Shown one piece after another: positions 52,632-64,000 of a DNA stretch of 64,000 nucleotides. The notes below the pieces were generated by a model that saw nothing but the letters and a program-made list of their open reading frames with translations, was not told where the DNA came from and ran no database searches. The DNA comes from Lingula anatina (taxonomy: Eukaryota; Brachiopoda; Lingulata; Lingulida; Lingulidae): assembly GCF_001039355.2 (NCBI RefSeq), contig NW_019775414.1:786572-850571 (forward strand), in the 5' to 3' direction. Position numbers and translations under genes: made by a program. Each line of letters starts with the position of its first letter. The stretch's first letter is position 1.

Positions 52632-55615
52632 TGAGCCTCTTTTTAGATTGAAGGTGACAGAGGCTAATGTAATTATAGAATGCAATGCATTATACCCCCT
52701 CCCCGTTAAATATGCTATGTTTGCCTTTTGATTAAGATTAAGTATCACAATGTAGATTTATCACCAGCAAAATACATAGTATCATATGATCATTGCAAAA
52801 GCATGAGAGCACCTATGAAGTTAGTCACCTTAATTTTGCCAAGAAACTTCAATAGATGATTTGTGTAAGGTTGGAAGTTTTCAGCACTTGTCATGTTGCA
52901 ACTCCCATCTTTTTGTTTTCCTTCTATAAATTGACTTTATAGTAGTGCAAGGTAAAATGTTTTAAGGTTGAACTCATAGTTAGGATTTTATGAGACTTCA
53001 GATATCTTTTGAGCAGTTGCCAAAATTTTAATGAAGATTTTTCTTTTCAGGCCATTCCACATTATGATAACACGGGCACACAGACAGATTGGAAGCACCC
53101 AAGAAATTCTACCACCCAATACATGGCAAGAGAGTTTGATGACAAAGAAAAGAAAGAGGCAGAAAACGCTGAAAGAATGGGAGAGTTTTTAGAAAGTGTT
53201 GCACCAAGGTATGATTTCAAAGCTGAAAATTCTGCTTGGTCACTAATTTTCATTTAATTGTATTTTGTATTTTCCTATTTTAAATTCATTGTCCACCCTT
53301 CTTGATGTAGTTTTACTGAAGAATGTATGTACATCATTAAAACGTTTTATGTGAAATATTTTGGCACACATTTTGTTGTTACAGATAGATATATTAATAT
53401 TTAAATAAATAAGAATGATAAGTTCATTGAAGTGATTAAGTAAAGTTTTAAGTATATACATATTGATACATATTCTGTTATTGCAGGATTACATAAACAT
53501 TACGGAACAAAATGATGTTAATTTTTCTGCCCCTCCCTCTCCCACGCTCACTTCAGTGACAAAAGTAATAATTTCACTACAAAATAGTTTAATAATCTTT
53601 GCACTATTACAGGTTTGATCTAGCACTGCAACAAAATGAGATCATGAATGTGTTTTATGATGACTGGATGGGTCTGGCTGATGAAGATGGAAGCTTTGGC
53701 AGCAAGGCTGATAACCATTTGAAAGAATACCAATCTTTCACAGACTTACAGTTCAGTAAAGATAAAACTATCACTTGTATCGAGTGGCATCCAACTATTA
53801 AAGGTACGTGGCTTTAAATAAATTTCATTGGCACTGGATTATTTGTTTATATAGAAAAAATACAGTTGTGATTCAGTGATAAAATTTTACTTTAAATGTT
53901 GGTGCATGTTTAATTAATTTTACTTGTTAAGAGTTAAGTTCGTGCACATTACATGGGGCTTTTTTTTTTTAAGTCAATAATCATTTCATGTATGAAGAAA
54001 ACTTGTCTCATATGGTATGAATAGGGTAATTTACAATAATAAACTATAGATTTATATGATGAATAAAATAAGATTTTCTAAATACCGGTAGCTGATTCAT
54101 ATAGCTTGCATCAGCTAAAAACATAATACAGAAAATGAGTAAAACTGAAAGTTAATGGGCTTGTATTATCAGTCTTTGTTTTGTTTTGTTCTTAGGTGTT
54201 GTTGCTGTATCAGTAAGTGAAAAGATGAGTTTTGACCAGAGGATAGACCAAGCTGCCAAGGTTATCATGAACCCCTCACTTATACTAATCTGGAGTTTCT
54301 TGGATCCCATTCATCCCCAGGTAGGAAAAATGCATTTTATGTCTTATCTATTCCTCTCATTTTCAGATGATTTAATTCCAAATGGATGCAAAAAAGTAAA
54401 ATGTAGCAAAGACATAAGTTTGTGCTGAGATTTGGCCTGTGGTGGGCCACCCTTTATGTTGGATAAAATCTTATGAGTTAATCTAAAAGAACATAACTAC
54501 AAGTAACAGTACATGTATGTAAAAAAATCAAAAACAAGATGATGTAAAAACAAACAAGACGATCTGGATTTAATATGGTTCTTTACATTGCATCTAATCC
54601 TTGTGCTCCCATTTGCCCTGACTTGAATATTTTTATAGATTTAAGGGGGAGGTGGGATATGATTGCATTCTTTAATAGTATTACCACTAGCTGTCACCTT
54701 TTATAAATTTTCTTGATAGAAATATAATAACCCCTCACTTTTAATAGAACAAATTAAGTAGATACCAGTACACGTATAACATCTTTTCTTATGCTATGGC
54801 GTTGTTTGTTATGGATTTTGTGTTGAAGTTGAGAAAACCTGCTCCATCATATGATGATAATATTCAATTCAATCTATTCCAGTTATTGCTAGAGGCTCCA
54901 GAGGACATCCAGTGCTTCAAGTTCTGCCCTACTGATCCTAACATAGTGGCTGGCGGGTGTCTTAATGGGCAACTGGTATTGTGGGATATCTCGGCACATG
55001 CTGAGAGGTTAAGAACACCAAGAAGTAATAGGAAAAAGACAAGCAATACTTTGGTATGCTACATGTACATACACATATGAATAAAATTATATGTGCCATG
55101 ATGATCCATTTATTATTAATAAGTTGATTTAACATTTTCCACAGTAAAAGTTAAATAAGAAACTTGCAATATATCTACGTAAGTTTTTTTTTTATAAAGC
55201 ATGGCAATTATAAGAATTATGATCACAAAAAATGAATAAGAGGTTAACCCTAGGAATATTAACAAATCTAGAAAATTTAACCTGAGTGAAAATAGTAAAA
55301 AGGTAGAAACAAATGTTAATGTGTCTTAATAAATCTGCATCTTCCAGCCTGGTTTTGAGGATGAGAGCGCCCTTGACATTCCCATTGTTCGATACTGTGC
55401 AGTGTCCAGTATTGACCACAGTCACAAGGCAGCCATCACTGACCTGCTGTGGATACCTGACCACATGGAGGTACACTTGATTAACATTAGATACACTGTA
55501 TAGTTTTTATGATCTCATTTTTTTTTTTTTGTTATCGTCTTCATTTATGTTTCAGTGATAGAATACCAGAAATTGTCATAGGGTTTGGAATGTTAACTTT
55601 GTTTGTTTGTTTGGT

Positions 55616-55652
<37 letters not shown>

Positions 55653-56156
55653 TGTAAAGATATTGCAGCAAAATATATGCTACTGTTAAATTAAGTGGAT
55701 TGTAAATCATTTTACTTGTACATCCACAATATTTTTATTTTTCATATGATATTAAATAAATAGTTGTTCCTTCTTGTTTCCAGCTGAACAGAATGGGTAT
55801 CCCCCAGGAAAACAAACAGCAGCAATGTGTACAAATTATGACATGTGCCACTGATCAGTAAGTAGAGGCATTATATTTTCATGAATAATTCTTTTTTTTA
55901 AATCTGGTTTTGTTAATAATAAAATTTTTTAATAATTGTTTAAAAAAGCAGTTGGTTTTGGGCATCAATAAAACATTTTGGTAGATTATATTAATAGCGT
56001 GGCAGAGTCCTACAAACAGACTGTATTGATTAGCACATTCCACTTTGCATCAAATACATAATTGCATGTATATCCTGTGTAAGAAGTCTTCATGTCTATT
56101 TAGATTAATGTGTGGGTATGCATGTATGCACATTCAAATTGAAACATGCATACAGG

Positions 56157-56211
<55 letters not shown>

Positions 56212-59200
56212 GCCATTCAACCAAAAATTCAGAGACATCCATTTAACTGTTTTATGATACTATTTCCCAGCTGTGTGTTAGTATGGGACACCAGGTCTCC
56301 TAAAGGTCCCAGTGGTGGAGATGATAAAGGCATCAAGAATCCTATGGGAGTGCCAAACACTTTCAAATACTTGGATCTGACTTGGAAACCACATCTAAAG
56401 GTTTGTACATAGAAGTATATTAAAATTAATTGCATGTGTGTCAGAGTATTTTGCCCTTAAAGAAAGTTTGTATCGTGAATTTAAGGAATAACTGATAAGA
56501 TTGGTGGGCAAAGTATGTAAATTAATTAATAATCTTGACAAAAGTGCATATAATAGCAGTTTTTGATAATTTAATCTACACTATACTGATTACTATTAAT
56601 TTTCTATCTTTACAGGAATTTTTAATATTTTTATCTACACACAATACATTAAGGAATAGTTGTACCCAAATGACAACATTTTTTGTGGGTTACATTTTTT
56701 TATCCATATTTTTTTCTAGGTGACACTAATGAAATCTGAGCCTGGTGGTGACCACAGTCCTATCAAATTTAGTATACAGGAGAAACAGGGGGACAGAAGT
56801 GTCTGTAAGTATAGGACCAAAATCTCTGATCTTTCAGTAGAAATACTATAAGCCTCTTATGACACCTGTATATTGAATAGTTTCAATCGGAGATTGCATT
56901 AATCATTAAAATAAAATTGATTGTCTATTTGTTGATTAATAAATTCAAAGGAATTGTACGAAATCCATTTAACAACTTGATAATGAATCTTTGTTCAGGT
57001 GTCTAAAAGAAAACAGAAGATTCTTTTTGAAATTGATTTCTCAACGATGTCTCTAGATTATCCTTGAAAACTGCAGTATTTATGGCTTTCCAGCTCTTTG
57101 ATAAGTATAATTTTCTGTAATATCTATTTTGATAGTGGCCAAATTAGAAAGCCAGTCAAAGGAAGACAAGTCAGGCGGTGGCGGTGGTGGTGGTGGTGGC
57201 TTTGGTTTTGGCAAGCCAGGGTCTGGGAAAGAAAAGAGGACTCTACAGGATGTCAAGACACACTTCTATGTTGGGGGAGAGGTTGGTAGAAGTTTGGATT
57301 GCTATGTTATTTGATTTACTACTACTACTTTTCCTACTCTTAACAAAATTGAATTGGATATGTGATTGTTTCTTTTTTATTTTCTAAAACTGCCCATCAA
57401 ACTGAATGTTTTTAAATTCTAAATTAAAAAAGTTCTTTTTATTTTTAATATGCCAGTGATATTTTTGAGGATGTTATATATGTTTTTTTTTTTTGCTTGA
57501 TTTTAGGAAGGGGAAATCATCTATGTTGACTGGATGCCTCAGAAGGACCAAGACAGTGGAAAGATTCTAAGTAAGTGGGATATAATGTCATAGAAATATT
57601 AAAAAACTTATCAACAACAAATTCATTCAGCTTTATCGTGCTTAAAATTTCATGTCATCAGAGTATCTGTAAACATAGTGCCCTGAATTAAATTGACCAT
57701 TTTATGAAAACTTTTTGTGAGTTCTGAATATTATTATGTGCATCATCAAACGTTAATCAGTAATAACTGTGATTTTTAAGGCTGCCATGTTTTTACTACC
57801 ATGCTATATATTATACTGCTTTGTTGTGCAGCCCCCAAACCTGATTTTTACAACGCCCTCCATGATGGCCCAGTGAACACACTCCAGAGATCTGCCTTCT
57901 TCAAGGACATAGTGTTATGTGTGGGAGGATGGACATGGTCTATATGGAAAGAGGGAGTCAATGTGAGTTCATAATCTGAGTTATGCTTAAAATGGCCATC
58001 CTCTATTTCAAATTTTAACAATTAACAGTAGGATTTAAGGTTGGCCAAGAAGTAGACATAGGGCAGGAGGGGTCATGGGGAGAGGGGGAATCATTAGTTT
58101 ATACTGGAAGTATTAGTCCAGGTGTATGTGTTTGCCCTATATTACATATGCTTTCATTTGAAATGAATAAATTTTAGTTGCTTGAAATGTGTTCATGTGA
58201 ATTTCATGTTTCAGTAATGTCATTTAGTTATGTGTGTACATTTAAGGCATTGTACTTTTTAAGTTCACAGTCTGTGGGTACTATGAGTTCCCATTTGTAT
58301 TGATATATTTCAGATCGTGCACAGATGTCCATCACTTGCATATAAAATAGATCCAATGAAACATGCAAACTAAATATTATTTCTACCTGTAATGAAGCAT
58401 TAATTAGCAATTAGTATGATTTTTTTTTCTTTTTAATATTAAATGTCTTTATATGTGTACAGACAATTGTATTGACATTGAGCTTCAAATTATTTTCTCC
58501 AGTCTGGCCCTATTCTGAGTTCATCTGCGTCCACCAAACACCTGACAGCTGCCCACTGGTCACCATCCAGAGCTGGAGTATTCTATGTGACCAGAGAGGA
58601 TGGCAGTATTGAGGTCTGGGACCTCTTAGACAAAACACACGAGCCATCACTTGTCCAGAGTATCTCCTCAGCACCAATAACAAGTATTTACCCATACCAG
58701 ATTTCTAGTAAGTATTTATTTTGTCTGCCATGTGTAACAACCAGTAGTACTGTATGTGAAATAGTGATGAACAATTCTGCTGTAATATGTTCAAGCAGCT
58801 GTCGTGTATTTTAATTGTATCAAATCCGATTCTGATCCTGGAGTTTTTCAGTTTTGCACTGAAGGTACCTGCCTACTTGTTTGAAAGGGAGTTCATTTTT
58901 GTATATCTTAAGAATGTACATGAAAGAAATCAATATACATCTCTGTAAACTTTCAAATCAGTTAGAAAAATGATTAGAAAGTTAAAAGAAAAAAGATTTA
59001 AAGTTTTTCTTTCTTTTAATTAGGTGATGAAAAGTTTTGCTAATATTGAATTGTAATAAGTTCTCACATTGTATATAAGTCTAGCAAAAGATCCAAGAAC
59101 TTTTTTCATGTGAAATACAACTGGATGACTAGTCTACACAGTATTATATTAATTAACATTGTTTAAATCTTATTCTACAGGCAAGCAGCACCTTTTGGCA

Positions 59201-60189
59201 GTAGGAGACAACCTTGGAACATTGCACATCTTAGAAATACCTTGGAGTCTTCGTGTTGCCACTCCAAATGAGGTAAAACATCAACAGTCTTAAGTTCTTA
59301 ATAATACAATGGTGATCATGATGTTATATCAGTACTTTTAACATGATGTATTTCTTGCTGCCTTTCAAAGATTTAATTTGAATTTAGTGAAGAAAGGTTT
59401 AAATCTTGCTACTTTTTATATGTATTGCTTTTGATATGTATTTATATCAATACCAAAAATATGAAGTTTTTAATGCAAAAGGTAGACTTAATTATAAAAA
59501 ACTTTTCACGAATATTCTCATACATCTCCCCCTTAATCTATAGACGGTTGGTGTGTCCAATTACTTTGACCGAGAAGTGAAAAGGCGGGCTTTTGTGGTG
59601 GATAGATGGAATTTCAGGGAGCAGGAAAAGAGAGAGATAGAAGCAGAACATAAGAGAAAAGCAGGAGTAAGTGCTATAATTCCATTGAATGTCCTTTTAT
59701 ATATTCCAATTTAGACGGCAGAAATACACTGAACCTTATTTGCATTTATATGATTTATAAATCTGATAAAGAATTTAGATAAGGTTTGATTAATGCTTAT
59801 TGCCGTCATCAGAATATGGCACTGTACTTATCCTCACCATATATTCTGATCTAATGCTTTTAGTACTTTGCCTCCATTTCCTTTGAATAAACATTGTTTA
59901 AAAATATATTCTGATAGAAAAGTTAAATATGAATGCTGATTTAATGTGACAGTTGGTGTTTTTCCTTTGCATATCACAACTGGTTTTTGAAAATCTTTGA
60001 AAACTTTGAAGCTTCATGTAATTCATCTTATGTGTTGTGTTTCAGATTGCACCAAATGTGGAACTTACAGAAGAGGAAGTTCATTACCGTATGAAACAGC
60101 AATATGCAGCATTTTTGGAGGAAGAGTCAGCTTTTCTCAGGGAGTTAGGACTAAAAGAAGATATCGATGAACCACTTCCCGAGGTTTAA
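48214..60189 (+). CDS. DNAI3: axonemal dynein intermediate chain 3 (WDR63/IC140)
   Basis: WD-repeat intermediate chain of the double-headed inner dynein arm (I1/f), needed for ciliary and flagellar beating; counterpart of Chlamydomonas IC140. Coding exons: 48,214-48,267; 48,536-48,710; 49,409-49,432; 50,001-50,072; 50,539-50,723; 51,538-51,642; 51,947-52,111; 52,420-52,578; 53,051-53,208; 53,613-53,803; 54,196-54,320; 54,883-55,053; 55,348-55,470; 55,784-55,857; 56,271-56,400; 56,720-56,804; 57,136-57,281; 57,507-57,570; 57,832-57,962; 58,503-58,707; 59,181-59,272; 59,544-59,666; 60,046-60,189. All phases agree and give 966 residues (human 891). The first ~110 residues are a Lys/Ser/Gly-rich tail; LATKTQELFE begins the conserved part. 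WD-type segments include AGGCLNGQLVLWDI (~500), DHCVLVWDTR (~595), VGGWTWSIWKEG (~770), EDGSIEVWDLLDKTHEP (~810) and GTLHILEIPW (~860). The C-terminal ~90 residues are a charged helix. Confidence 0.96.
48584..48637 (+). repeat. 21-bp coding tandem repeat in DNAI3 exon 2
   Basis: Two full 21-base units (48,584-48,604 and 48,605-48,625) and a partial third, encoding repeated SAKSRQG in the disordered N-terminal tail. Confidence 0.9.
52196..52316 (+). repeat. 60-bp tandem duplication in a DNAI3 intron
   Basis: Units 52,196-52,255 and 52,256-52,316 both begin GTGATATATCTG and end TGAAAATGTCATTTTG, with divergence in the middle. Confidence 0.85.
52584..52632 (+). repeat. (TTTA)n microsatellite
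   Basis: About twelve tetranucleotide units beginning six bases after a DNAI3 donor site. Confidence 0.96.
55616..55651 (+). repeat. (TTTC)n microsatellite
   Basis: Tetranucleotide run in a DNAI3 intron, preceded by a short (GTTT)n run at about 55,600-55,612. Confidence 0.95.
56161..56209 (+). repeat. (CA)n microsatellite
   Basis: Forty-nine bases of perfect CA repeat in a DNAI3 intron, about 60 bases before the next exon. Confidence 0.97.
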
Positions 60190-60437
60190 ATTGAACCAGG
60201 CGGATGACAAGGGCTTTTATATACCAATGTTGCCTTGTATCTGACAAAAAGACAACATCCACATTACTGGTATCTTTTATATTTTATAGATTATAAGTGT
60301 TTGAAAAGAAAAACTGTGATATTTTCTCATTTTACTTTGTAACTGATCACATTCTAACAAAGGACTACTGTATTATTTGTTTGTGTACATAACAACGTTA
60401 GTAGTGATGACATATGTGTGATTATCATAAAATGTAC

Positions 60438-60443
60438 AATAAA
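60438..60443 (+). terminator. polyadenylation signal of DNAI3
   Basis: AATAAA about 250 bases after the stop codon; a second one lies at 60,476-60,481. Confidence 0.6.
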
Positions 60444-60481
60444 AAGTAGTTGTAAGTTTATTGGATTTTTTATACAATAAA

Positions 60482-61631
60482 CAAAATAAAAACTGATATT
60501 GAAAAGGTTTTGATTTTGAAGTTCTGGATCTTGTCTTCTTGTGAGTGAGAATCTATCCATAATTTTTATACGTTCACGATTCAGTTCGCCTGAAGGATGC
60601 ATCGTGAGGCCGTCCGCTAACCATTCACTATGATCGCCTCACTACGTGTACCGTATTTGAATATCACTTTATTGTATGCTTACGTATTTCATTCCTCATT
60701 ATGGCGTTTTAGTAACATGATAAATTCCTTTAAATATTGCAGCAATTCTGGTATCCAGAACCGCATTATTCGAAGACAACTGACAGAGGATAAAAATCGT
60801 TTGAAAAGTTGGGATTGATGATGGTTATGGTTTTATTTATTTTTTTAAATATAGGTGGAATTAATAATTATTTATCAGTTCTGAAGTTTTTAAGTGAAAA
60901 TCTTCTCGATGAAACAAACCTTTTGTCGATTCATAATGTATACTAATTCAACGCTCCATGTGAAATAGAAATGTAGCACTCACCGATTTGAATAAGGTTT
61001 TTTTCCCTCTTTTTGAAATATCTGTGGTAAATCTAAACTATTCTGAGTCACGTAAAACGAACAAACTTGGATGAAGCTTAGCAACATCTCCACGTAAAAA
61101 CCGCATTTATGATGTAGATTAATTGTTACGTTGCTGACTAATCAAGACGGTCCAACAGATACTAGGATTTAAAATTGCTGAATTTGCATTAATTTGCTTT
61201 TAAGCAAGCAAACTTAAAAAAAAAAACTTATGCACAATTAAAAATTTTGGGATGACCATTTCTCTGATGAATTTCTTTACACCGAAGGAGAACACGAGCA
61301 TGCCTTAATAAGAGCTCACATTAATAACTAAGGTTATAAAAAAGAAAATATACGAAATGAGACTAGCTGCGTATTAAAGAAAATGTTGAAAACCATCTAC
61401 TGTAACTCTGTTTTGCAATGAAAAGAGAATATTACAATGAAAGCATAGGCCTATCGTTTTCAGGAGGCTATATTTCACTATTACCCCATTTTCATGATTT
61501 AATTTGACTGTTTCGAAAACCTATGATATATCTCAGCTATATTTTACTCAGAAAGAGAGAGGAGGGGGGGTGAGATTGATTTCTTCTGCATTCGCTTGGC
61601 TTATTATTATTATTATTTTTTTTTTTTACTC
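60482..61631. other. intergenic after DNAI3
   Basis: AT-rich spacer. I see no supported gene; the 62-codon frame at 60,630-60,818 has no splice or family support. Confidence 0.6.
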
Positions 61632-62145
61632 TGACGTGATTTTACAATGTCAACAATTCTAATCTAATCTAACAACAAATCACAGTGAAAGCAATATAGG
61701 AAAATTTTATCCGCAACGTTACTTTCAAATGTGACGTCGATACGATTCATTACGTTGCATTCACGACGTTTGGTATTTATGTCATTGGCTAGTTGCCAAA
61801 TGCTGACGTCAGTTGGTGACGTTCCTGGCATATTGCCAGTTTTTTGTTTTGGCAACAGACCTAAGCACGTCATTTTTCAATAATTTTGAAACTCCGAGGA
61901 ACATGAAATCCACTATCCTATTAATGGTCAGAATAGCGATTTTAACTTCGACAAAATTAATTCTATTGTCTTACCTATAATTCATTAGGTGAATATATAC
62001 AAAAATGAAAATAAATCTAAACACTACTTTGTTTTTCGGATATCGTCAAGACAACCGACAGATCATTACGCCATAGTATATAAAGCGAGCACGCTTCACG
62101 AGCGTCAGTTGACAACGAGCTTGCACAGTGAGCAGACTTACGTCA
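61632..62145. promoter_or_regulatory. cluster of CRE/ATF sites upstream of an unknown gene
   Basis: Six copies of the TGACGT core on either strand: TGACGTG at 61,632, TGACGTCG at 61,732, palindromic TGACGTCA at 61,804-61,811, TGACGT at 61,817, ACGTCA at 61,867 and 62,140. The last lies just downstream of the predicted start site. Such cores bind CREB/ATF or XBP1/ATF6-type factors. Confidence 0.6.
62077..62110 (+). promoter_or_regulatory. TATA box and initiator
   Basis: TATATAAAG at 62,077-62,085 and TCAGTT at 62,105-62,110. The initiator A at 62,107 is 30 bases from the first T of the TATA box, the canonical spacing. AGACT at +28 to +32 is close to a downstream promoter element. Confidence 0.65.
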
Positions 62146-62423
62146 CTTCACAGCGAATTTCTCAGCATTTTCGACTGTCTGTTGCCTCAGGCTTTCACCT
62201 TTTCTACATTATTTTACCACTGTATCTTGAAAAAGATATTGGTGAGTCTTTTTTCACATTTAATAGATCTATGTATTCAAATTTGCAATTTTAAGAAATT
62301 TTTTTTTTTTTTTTTTAGTTTTTTGGCATTTCATTTTTGAAAACTTTTATCTATCGAAAACACTTTTGTAGAATTATGCATCAAATTTACTTTTATGTGT
62401 GTACTTTTATTCATTTTCCCATT

Positions 62424-62460
62424 TTTATTTATTTATTCATTTATTTATTTATTTATTTAT
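62424..62460 (+). repeat. (TTTA)n microsatellite
   Basis: Tetranucleotide run with one TTCA unit, in the 5'UTR intron of the unknown gene. Confidence 0.93.
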
Positions 62461-62519
62461 CTATGTGAAACAACATTTTCTTTTCAACGAAAGTTGTAGT
62501 TCGGCCACGTTTCTAAAAA

Positions 62520-62581
62520 ATGTTGTTGTTGTTTTTTTGTTGTTTGTTTTTTTGTTTGTTTGTTTGTTTGTTTGTTTTTTT
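62520..62581 (+). repeat. (TTG)n/(TTTG)n repeat
   Basis: GT-type triplet and tetranucleotide units in the same intron. Confidence 0.93.
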
Positions 62582-62723
62582 GCTGAGAACTTAATAAAAA
62601 TTCCTACAATTATCCCCATGCTACACCTCAGATACATGCTTCTGTACACTGACTATGACTTTAAAATCTACACACACCCAGATATGTAGGCCTACAACAA
62701 AAATAATTTTGCTCCTTTCAGAG

Positions 62724-63374
62724 ATGTGTAGTACAACTGTATCCACACGTAGTGGAGTCCACTACCACGCATATTATTGCCCATGTGGATGTGGTGGCAT
62801 CTTTAGAACCAAAACTAAGGTACCAAATACAGTGTTAGCCACTATGGCTTCAACTCTGTTTACCTTTGCCATGAATACACTTAAGAATGTCTTTGGAAGC
62901 ACCACTTTTAAGTCTAGAATCCCTATAGCAGTTAACGGGTGTCTCCGTTCTACTGAGAGGGCACACTGCCCAGCGGTTGTAATCCAAAGAATACCTAAAC
63001 CTAGTCGTATTCCTGTTGCTACTAAAGCTTTGTATGGTGGTGGTGAGGGGAGAAACGATAGGGGGGAAATTATTGTGGCTGATCCTCTGTGGAGGATGAG
63101 GGGTAGGCGTGCTCGTAAAACACCTATGCCTAGATCTCTTATGCGTTCTCCTTGGCACCCTATCAGCTCTAGGCACACTTCAAGAAGTGTTGCCGATGCT
63201 TTGAGGAAGACAGAGCTACATGGTCGCTCTAAGTTTTGTGGTGATGAGTTTACTCCTTGTAGTCGCAATGTAAGAGTTAAAAACAACGCATTGGTATCAG
63301 AAGTGATACGCACTTCTACAAGGCGTTCATCGTTTACTGGCTCTGTATTGAGAATGTTCTGTTTGGGGTGGTAG
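62724..63374 (+). CDS. uncharacterised basic protein, 216 residues
   Basis: I do not recognise this protein. The model has a start site near 62,107, a 5'UTR exon without any ATG to about 62,240, a donor at GATATTG/GTGAGT, an intron to acceptor CTCCTTTCAG at 62,721, then ATG at once. That ATG is the first in the spliced message and opens 217 codons. Visible features: YYCPCGCGG cysteine cluster at residues ~17-25, a short hydrophobic helix (~38-52), a glycine patch GGGEGR, and an Arg-rich stretch RMRGRRARK; the whole is strongly basic. No signal peptide or membrane span is evident. Third codon positions favour T, as in real coding DNA. A long antisense frame overlaps it and is taken as a shadow. 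It may be lineage-specific or part of a repeat family; a repeat search is needed to separate these. Confidence 0.55.
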   Translation: MCSTTVSTRSGVHYHAYYCPCGCGGIFRTKTKVPNTVLATMASTLFTFAMNTLKNVFGSTTFKSRIPIAVNGCLRSTERAHCPAVVIQRIPKPSRIPVATKALYGGGEGRNDRGEIIVADPLWRMRGRRARKTPMPRSLMRSPWHPISSRHTSRSVADALRKTELHGRSKFCGDEFTPCSRNVRVKNNALVSEVIRTSTRRSSFTGSVLRMFCLGW

Positions 63375-63860
63375 CTCAGTACTTGTGCCCCTGATTGTAT
63401 ATATTTCATATTGTTTATGATATGGCATTCAGTTCTTCAGATAGCATCTGCAAATTTTCATTGTTAATTTTAATATTTTTTGCATTCTATACAGAAGTAT
63501 TTCTTACAACCTTTTAACAACCTGATTAACATTGAATAGCACTTGCTTTGTAAGCACTATGATGACTGTGTGGAAGATGCTAAGTTTTAGATAATGTCAA
63601 ATTAATTAATTTATTATTTAATTCGATTTGGACACTTTGTGTGGAAATTTCAACTATTTTAATTATAAAGGTAAAAATAACATGAATTTAACAAATTTAA
63701 ACCAAATTTCTCTGCATTAGGCCTATATTTATTTTGGATGAAATCTATAAAACCTCTTTTTTCATATAGTTTATAGTTTTCATGCATGAAATCAATACAT
63801 AGAAATGTTTCTGTTTCATCAAGGCAATCTTTATTGATAATAATTTTTGCAGTATTTATT
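63375..63860. other. 3' flank of the unknown gene
   Basis: AT-rich sequence without supported coding exons; it probably holds the 3'UTR of the unknown gene. Confidence 0.5.
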
Positions 63861-63992
63861 TTATAACTGGTTGTCATTGACTACATACTCATTAGAATAT
63901 CTCTGAGGAGGATCATGTTCTTGTTGGTGCTGGCCACACTGACAGGAACATTTGGAAAGTTCATGATCAACCCTTATTGATTTTGGCCAAAT
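63861..63992 (-). CDS. possible terminal exon of a minus-strand gene at the window edge
   Basis: Read on the minus strand, CCTTACAG at 64,000-63,993 looks like an acceptor, followed by 43 open codons and TAA at 63,863-63,861. The peptide includes HELSKCSCQCGQHQQEHD and ends NDNQL. An AATAAA follows at 63,860-63,855. The plus strand is also open here (about 63,888 to the end) with a GTAAGG donor-like site at 63,993, so strand and reality are uncertain. Only eight bases of the putative intron are visible. Confidence 0.25.
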   Translation of the reverse strand: MWPKSIRVDHELSKCSCQCGQHQQEHDPPQRYSNEYVVNDNQL

Positions 63993-64000
63993 CTGTAAGG

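Noticed and set aside
62774-63409. 211-codon open frame on the minus strand opposite the unknown gene
   Set aside because: The plus strand has the promoter, ATG-free leader, acceptor and immediate ATG, and its codons favour T at the third position. The minus frame has no such context.
1-64000. tRNA, rRNA, snRNA and CRISPR-like arrays
   Set aside because: I looked for B-box (GGTTCGA) contexts, snRNA-like starts and spaced direct repeats by eye and saw none that fold or repeat convincingly. A tRNAscan/Infernal run would settle it.

Overview
This is an intron-rich, AT-rich animal nuclear sequence. It carries GT-AG introns, AATAAA signals, many microsatellites and no operon-like packing. The gene content (AP-2 transcription factor, NEK kinase, ASF1, and an axonemal inner-arm dynein intermediate chain) points to a bilaterian with motile cilia. 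Frequent TACATGTA-type motifs and the general texture fit a lophotrochozoan such as a mollusc, but that is an impression and the sequence does not prove it.

Layout. 1-24,140: the 5' part of a minus-strand AP-2 (TFAP2-family) gene. It has a distal first coding exon at 24,104-24,139, a ~21.6 kb intron, the transactivation exon at 2,015-2,467, and one or two possible alternative first exons inside the intron (3,774-3,935 and 6,272-6,289). The DNA-binding exons lie beyond the left edge. 24,140-38,335: ~14 kb of gene-poor flank. 38,336-43,162: plus-strand NEK-family kinase, 8 coding exons, one separated by a textbook AT-AC U12-type intron that carries a long foldback element. 43,928-44,515: minus-strand VMAC-like coiled-coil gene, tail-to-tail with the kinase. 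44,796-46,446: plus-strand histone chaperone ASF1, head-to-head with the VMAC-like gene over ~280 bp containing two CCAAT boxes and an E2F site. 48,214-60,189: plus-strand DNAI3/WDR63 (IC140-type dynein intermediate chain) in 23 coding exons that join in frame to 966 residues, with an RFX X-box at its promoter. 61,630-63,374: an unrecognised gene with a CRE cluster, TATA box, initiator, 5'UTR intron and a 216-residue basic protein. The right edge may contain one more exon.

The most unusual observations are the AT-AC intron with its foldback element, the alternative N-termini of AP-2 (one resembling a vertebrate TFAP2A alternative start), an Ala at the key histone-contact position 94 of ASF1, and the CRE/TATA-driven unknown gene near 62-63 kb. 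All exon joins were derived by hand from splice sites and reading phase. No database search was run.
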